In this document: positions 61,665 through 64,000 of the stretch, piece by piece | How the letters are laid out: every line of letters begins with the position of its first letter | How positions within the stretch are numbered: position 1 is the first letter of the stretch | Assembly (NCBI RefSeq): GCF_004208415.1 | Contig: NZ_CP035758.1 | Span: 2,852,001 to 2,916,000 of the forward strand | DNA length: 64,000 nucleotides | Reading direction: 5' to 3' | From: Ktedonosporobacter rubrisoli | Lineage (GTDB): Bacteria > Chloroflexota > Ktedonobacteria > Ktedonobacterales > Ktedonobacteraceae | Position numbers and translations under genes: made by a program | Notes under the pieces: generated by a model | Database searches by the model: none | What the model saw: only the letters and a program-made list of their open reading frames with translations | Told to the model about the DNA's origin: nothing

Positions 61665-62507
61665 ATGCATAAAAGTAACGATTCTGCCACGCTGACGCTC
61701 CGAGGAACAACTGTGCCCAGGCTGGGATTGGGCACTTATGAAATAGTGGGGGCGGCTTGTACAAGAGCGGTACAGCACGCCCTTGATATAGGCTATCGGC
61801 ACATTGATACGGCTCAGGCCTATGGCAATGAAGCGGCCGTTGGTAAAGGACTGGCCTCTAGCCAGGTTCCGCGCCAAGAGATCTTTCTCACAACGAAAGT
61901 CTGGATCAGTAATTTTGCTCCGGGACGGCTGCGGCAGGCAACTGAGGAATCGCTGCGCCAACTTGGCACAGAATATATTGATTTGTTGTTATTGCACTGG
62001 CCTCAACCGAGCGAGCCGCTTGCCGGGACGCTGCACATGATGACCCGCCTGCGTGAGGAAGGGAAGATCCATCAGCTGGGCGTAAGTAATTTTCCACCCG
62101 GGCTCTTACGCCAGGCCATTGAACTGGCTCCGCTGTTCTGTAATCAGGTTGAGTATCATCCGTACCTGGCTCAAGAGAAACTCCTGGCGATGGCAAGAGC
62201 TCATAATCTCCTGTTTACTGCCTATGCTCCTCTTGCCAATGGACGGGTCCTAAAAGATCCTGTGCTGGCAAAAATTGCGCGTGCCCATAGCAAATCTGTG
62301 GGGCAGGTTGTCTTACGCTGGCTTCTGGATCAGGAACAAGTTGCAGTGATCCCCAAGGCCGCCAGTGCCGCAAACCGCGTGAGCAACTTTGAGATTTTTG
62401 ACTTTTCCTTGAGCGAAGGCGAGCACCAGCAGATTGCCAGCCTGGAGCGCGGCCTACGCATCTATGATCCATCCTGGGCGCCTGATTGGGCAGCCTGGGA
62501 TGAATAG
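61665..62507 (+). CDS. Aldo/keto reductase (AKR5-like)
   Basis: 280 residues, typical length. Catalytic tetrad by motif: Asp and Tyr in HIDTAQAYGNE, Lys in FLTTKVWIS, His in LLLLHWPQ. NADPH site in IPKAASAANRVSNFEIF. Cytoplasmic reductase of 2,5-diketogluconate-reductase type; substrate unknown. It is divergent from the XRE regulator and 55 bp before an esterase on the same strand, so the two are probably coexpressed. Confidence 0.92.
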   Translation: MHKSNDSATLTLRGTTVPRLGLGTYEIVGAACTRAVQHALDIGYRHIDTAQAYGNEAAVGKGLASSQVPRQEIFLTTKVWISNFAPGRLRQATEESLRQLGTEYIDLLLLHWPQPSEPLAGTLHMMTRLREEGKIHQLGVSNFPPGLLRQAIELAPLFCNQVEYHPYLAQEKLLAMARAHNLLFTAYAPLANGRVLKDPVLAKIARAHSKSVGQVVLRWLLDQEQVAVIPKAASAANRVSNFEIFDFSLSEGEHQQIASLERGLRIYDPSWAPDWAAWDE

Positions 62508-62562
62508 AGAAACCTGAAGCTAACTTAGTGACGATTCTTTAAAACAAGAGAAGGAGTTTTAT

Positions 62563-63513
62563 ATGCCACTCGATCCACAAGCCCGAGCCCTAATGGAACA
62601 ATTGCATGCCCAGGCCAGGCCAGCACTCTCGCACTTATCCGCCACTCAGCTTAGAGCTGGCGATGACGAGATCATTCCTCTTACTGGTGAACCTGTAGTT
62701 GTCAGTAAGGTAGAGCAGGTGAAGATTCCGGGGCCTGGTGGCCCTCTTCCCTTGCGGATCTATACGCCCGCTGGGACAGGGCCGTTTCCTGTGCTTGTCT
62801 ACTTTCATGGCGGAGGATGGGTCGTCTGTAATCTGGAAACCCATGATTCTTTGTGCCGAACGCTTGCCAATACCGCTAACAGTATTGTTATATCCGTGGA
62901 TTATCGCCTGGCGCCTGAAAATCCTTTTCCTGCCGCCTTTGAGGATGCCTATGCGGTGACAGAGTGGGCAGCAAGGCATGCTGATAAGCTAGGCGCGGAC
63001 CCTACGCGTATCGCCGTGGGTGGAGATAGTGCAGGGGGTAATCTTGCGGCTGGCGTAGCGCTGGAGGCACGCGAGCGAGGCGCATTTTCTGTAACCTGCC
63101 AGGCGCTTATCTATCCTGTACTTGATTATTACCAGCCTGCCAGCAGCTCATACACCGCGTATGCCGAAGGCTACTTCTTAAGCGGGAAGGATATGCCCTG
63201 GTACTATCAACAATATCTACCCAGTGGTTTTGATGGCAAAGATGCGAGAGTCGCACCTGTTCTCGCCAGCGATCTGCGGGGGCTTCCGCCTGCACTCATC
63301 ATCACAGCTGAATATGATCCGACTCGCGATGGTGCTGAGCTGTATGCTATGCGTTTAAAAGAGGCTGGCGTAGAAGTTTCTCTCACCCGTTATGAGGGAA
63401 TGATGCATGCTTTTGTGCTCTTAGCGGGGGTCTTTGAGCAGGGAAGGAAAGCTCGTCAGCAGGTTGGTACGTTCTTGCAAGAGGCCTTGAGAGAAGGCCG
63501 GCGTTGTGGATAG
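62563..63513 (+). CDS. Alpha/beta hydrolase, hormone-sensitive-lipase family
   Basis: 316 residues. VYFHGGGWVVCNLETHD gives the HGGG oxyanion motif, GGDSAGGNLA the nucleophile Ser, EYDPTRDGAELYAMRL the Asp and GMMHAF the His. This is family IV (HSL) of soluble carboxylesterases acting on short acyl esters. AAGGAG precedes the ATG. Likely second gene of the reductase operon. Confidence 0.93.
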   Translation: MPLDPQARALMEQLHAQARPALSHLSATQLRAGDDEIIPLTGEPVVVSKVEQVKIPGPGGPLPLRIYTPAGTGPFPVLVYFHGGGWVVCNLETHDSLCRTLANTANSIVISVDYRLAPENPFPAAFEDAYAVTEWAARHADKLGADPTRIAVGGDSAGGNLAAGVALEARERGAFSVTCQALIYPVLDYYQPASSSYTAYAEGYFLSGKDMPWYYQQYLPSGFDGKDARVAPVLASDLRGLPPALIITAEYDPTRDGAELYAMRLKEAGVEVSLTRYEGMMHAFVLLAGVFEQGRKARQQVGTFLQEALREGRRCG

Positions 63514-63549
63514 GCAAAAGGAGGCTGAGCACAAGAAAGCTTAGGTCTC

Positions 63550-63578
63550 TTGTATAGCATTTTTATCTTTGCTATACT
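63550..63578 (+). promoter_or_regulatory. Promoter with internal dyad before the last gene
   Basis: TTGTAT (63550-63555), 17-bp spacer, TATACT (63573-63578). TATAGCA (63553-63559) and TGCTATA (63570-63576) form a dyad across the spacer. Confidence 0.65.
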
Positions 63579-63644
63579 TGGCAATGTTGGGTGCTTCAGA
63601 AGTTGGGTAATCGATATGCGGGAACACACAACTGCCGAGGGTTT

Positions 63645-64000
63645 ATGCCGAAGCCAGCCTTACATGCGCTCATCTGGTCAGAGGAACTGCAGTGTTATGA
63701 GCTTAAAACAGGCGGCCAGCTCTATCGCTCTTTTCGCCAGGAAGATGAGCCAGCCTGGCTCGCCTGGATGCAGGAGAATAGAGCATTTGCCTTTGAGGGT
63801 CGCGCGGGTCATCTCAGTATCGTCAAGGAAGCCAGGCCAAGGGGAACAGGGTATTGGTATGCCTATAGCAGGCAGGCCCGGCGCACGCGTAAGCGCTATC
63901 TAGGGCGAAGTGCCACGTTTTCGCGCTTAGAGCAGGTGGCCACTGACCTCATAAGTAAACGTGAAATCGCTATAAAGCTGCCCACGCAAACAATGCGAGC
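63645..64000 (+). CDS. LuxR/MalT-type ATP-dependent regulator, N-terminus (runs off right edge)
   Basis: Open from ATG 63645 to the window end, 118 codons; GAGGG precedes the ATG. It begins MPKPALHALIWSEELQCYEL, then AFAFEGRAGHLSIVKEARPR, GTGYWYAYSRQARRTRKRYL and a ...KLPTQTM end. This is the N-terminal cap I know from the large Ktedonobacteria MalT-like (STAND ATPase + TPR + LuxR helix-turn-helix) regulators; the ATPase would follow outside the window. Another frame at 63550-63903 is its shadow. Confidence 0.75.
   Translation, partial: MPKPALHALIWSEELQCYELKTGGQLYRSFRQEDEPAWLAWMQENRAFAFEGRAGHLSIVKEARPRGTGYWYAYSRQARRTRKRYLGRSATFSRLEQVATDLISKREIAIKLPTQTMR

Overview
The window looks like a piece of a Ktedonobacteria (Chloroflexota) chromosome; this is an inference from gene content, since there is no rRNA or marker gene. 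The supporting signs are moderate G+C, many MFS and ABC exporters, MarR/ArsR/XRE regulators, WD40, LRR and pentapeptide proteins, a LuxR/MalT-like regulator start at the right edge, and antibiotic-type biosynthesis genes as expected of a mycelial spore former.

Layout. 1-5.8 kb: end of an ABC-2 permease, MarR and ArsR regulators, an S41 protease, and a self-contained membrane protein / winged-helix regulator / CPBP protease operon behind a strong promoter with a large dyad, then a LURP-one protein. 6.4-11.5 kb: a protein of 24 uninterrupted 23-residue LRRs, an MFS exporter with a possible leader peptide far upstream, and a lipoprotein WD40 propeller. 12.2-19.1 kb: a sugar-acid/oligosaccharide locus (galactonate dehydratase, GntR regulator, solute-binding lipoprotein, two permeases, cellulase-like glycosidase). 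19.3-27.8 kb: pentapeptide protein, two membrane proteins of unknown role, methyltransferase, FAD amine oxidase, NERD protein, P1 peptidase. 28-32.3 kb: a heterodimeric ABC exporter with one degenerate ATP site and a long leader. 32.4-34.1 kb: an intact IS200/IS605 element (TnpA + TnpB). 34.1-36.5 kb: a MerR/DUF2938/MFS cassette with a 19-bp-spacer promoter. 37-43.9 kb: ArsR regulator, a 1217-residue hybrid kinase carrying a DNA-binding helix-turn-helix, an MFS exporter and a GNAT enzyme.

44.1-54.1 kb is the most interesting part: a compact type II (aromatic) polyketide synthase cluster. It has KS-alpha, chain-length factor, cupin and two ABM monooxygenases on one strand; ACP and a fused aromatase-TcmI-type cyclase diverging from them; an O-methyltransferase and amidohydrolase operon; and a SARP/BTAD activator translationally coupled to an FAD aromatic hydroxylase. 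No ketoreductase is present, so an unreduced aromatic product like the WhiE/TcmN spore-pigment class is predicted. The chain-length factor has Ala where actinobacterial ones have Gln. An 11-bp motif is shared by the two divergent promoter regions. A MarR-controlled DHA2 exporter follows and may export the product.

56.7-64 kb: small zinc-ribbon protein, dual-specificity-type phosphatase, metallophosphoesterase, MFS transporter, MmyB-like XRE regulator divergent from an aldo/keto reductase and an HSL-family esterase, and the first 118 codons of a regulator that runs off the edge.
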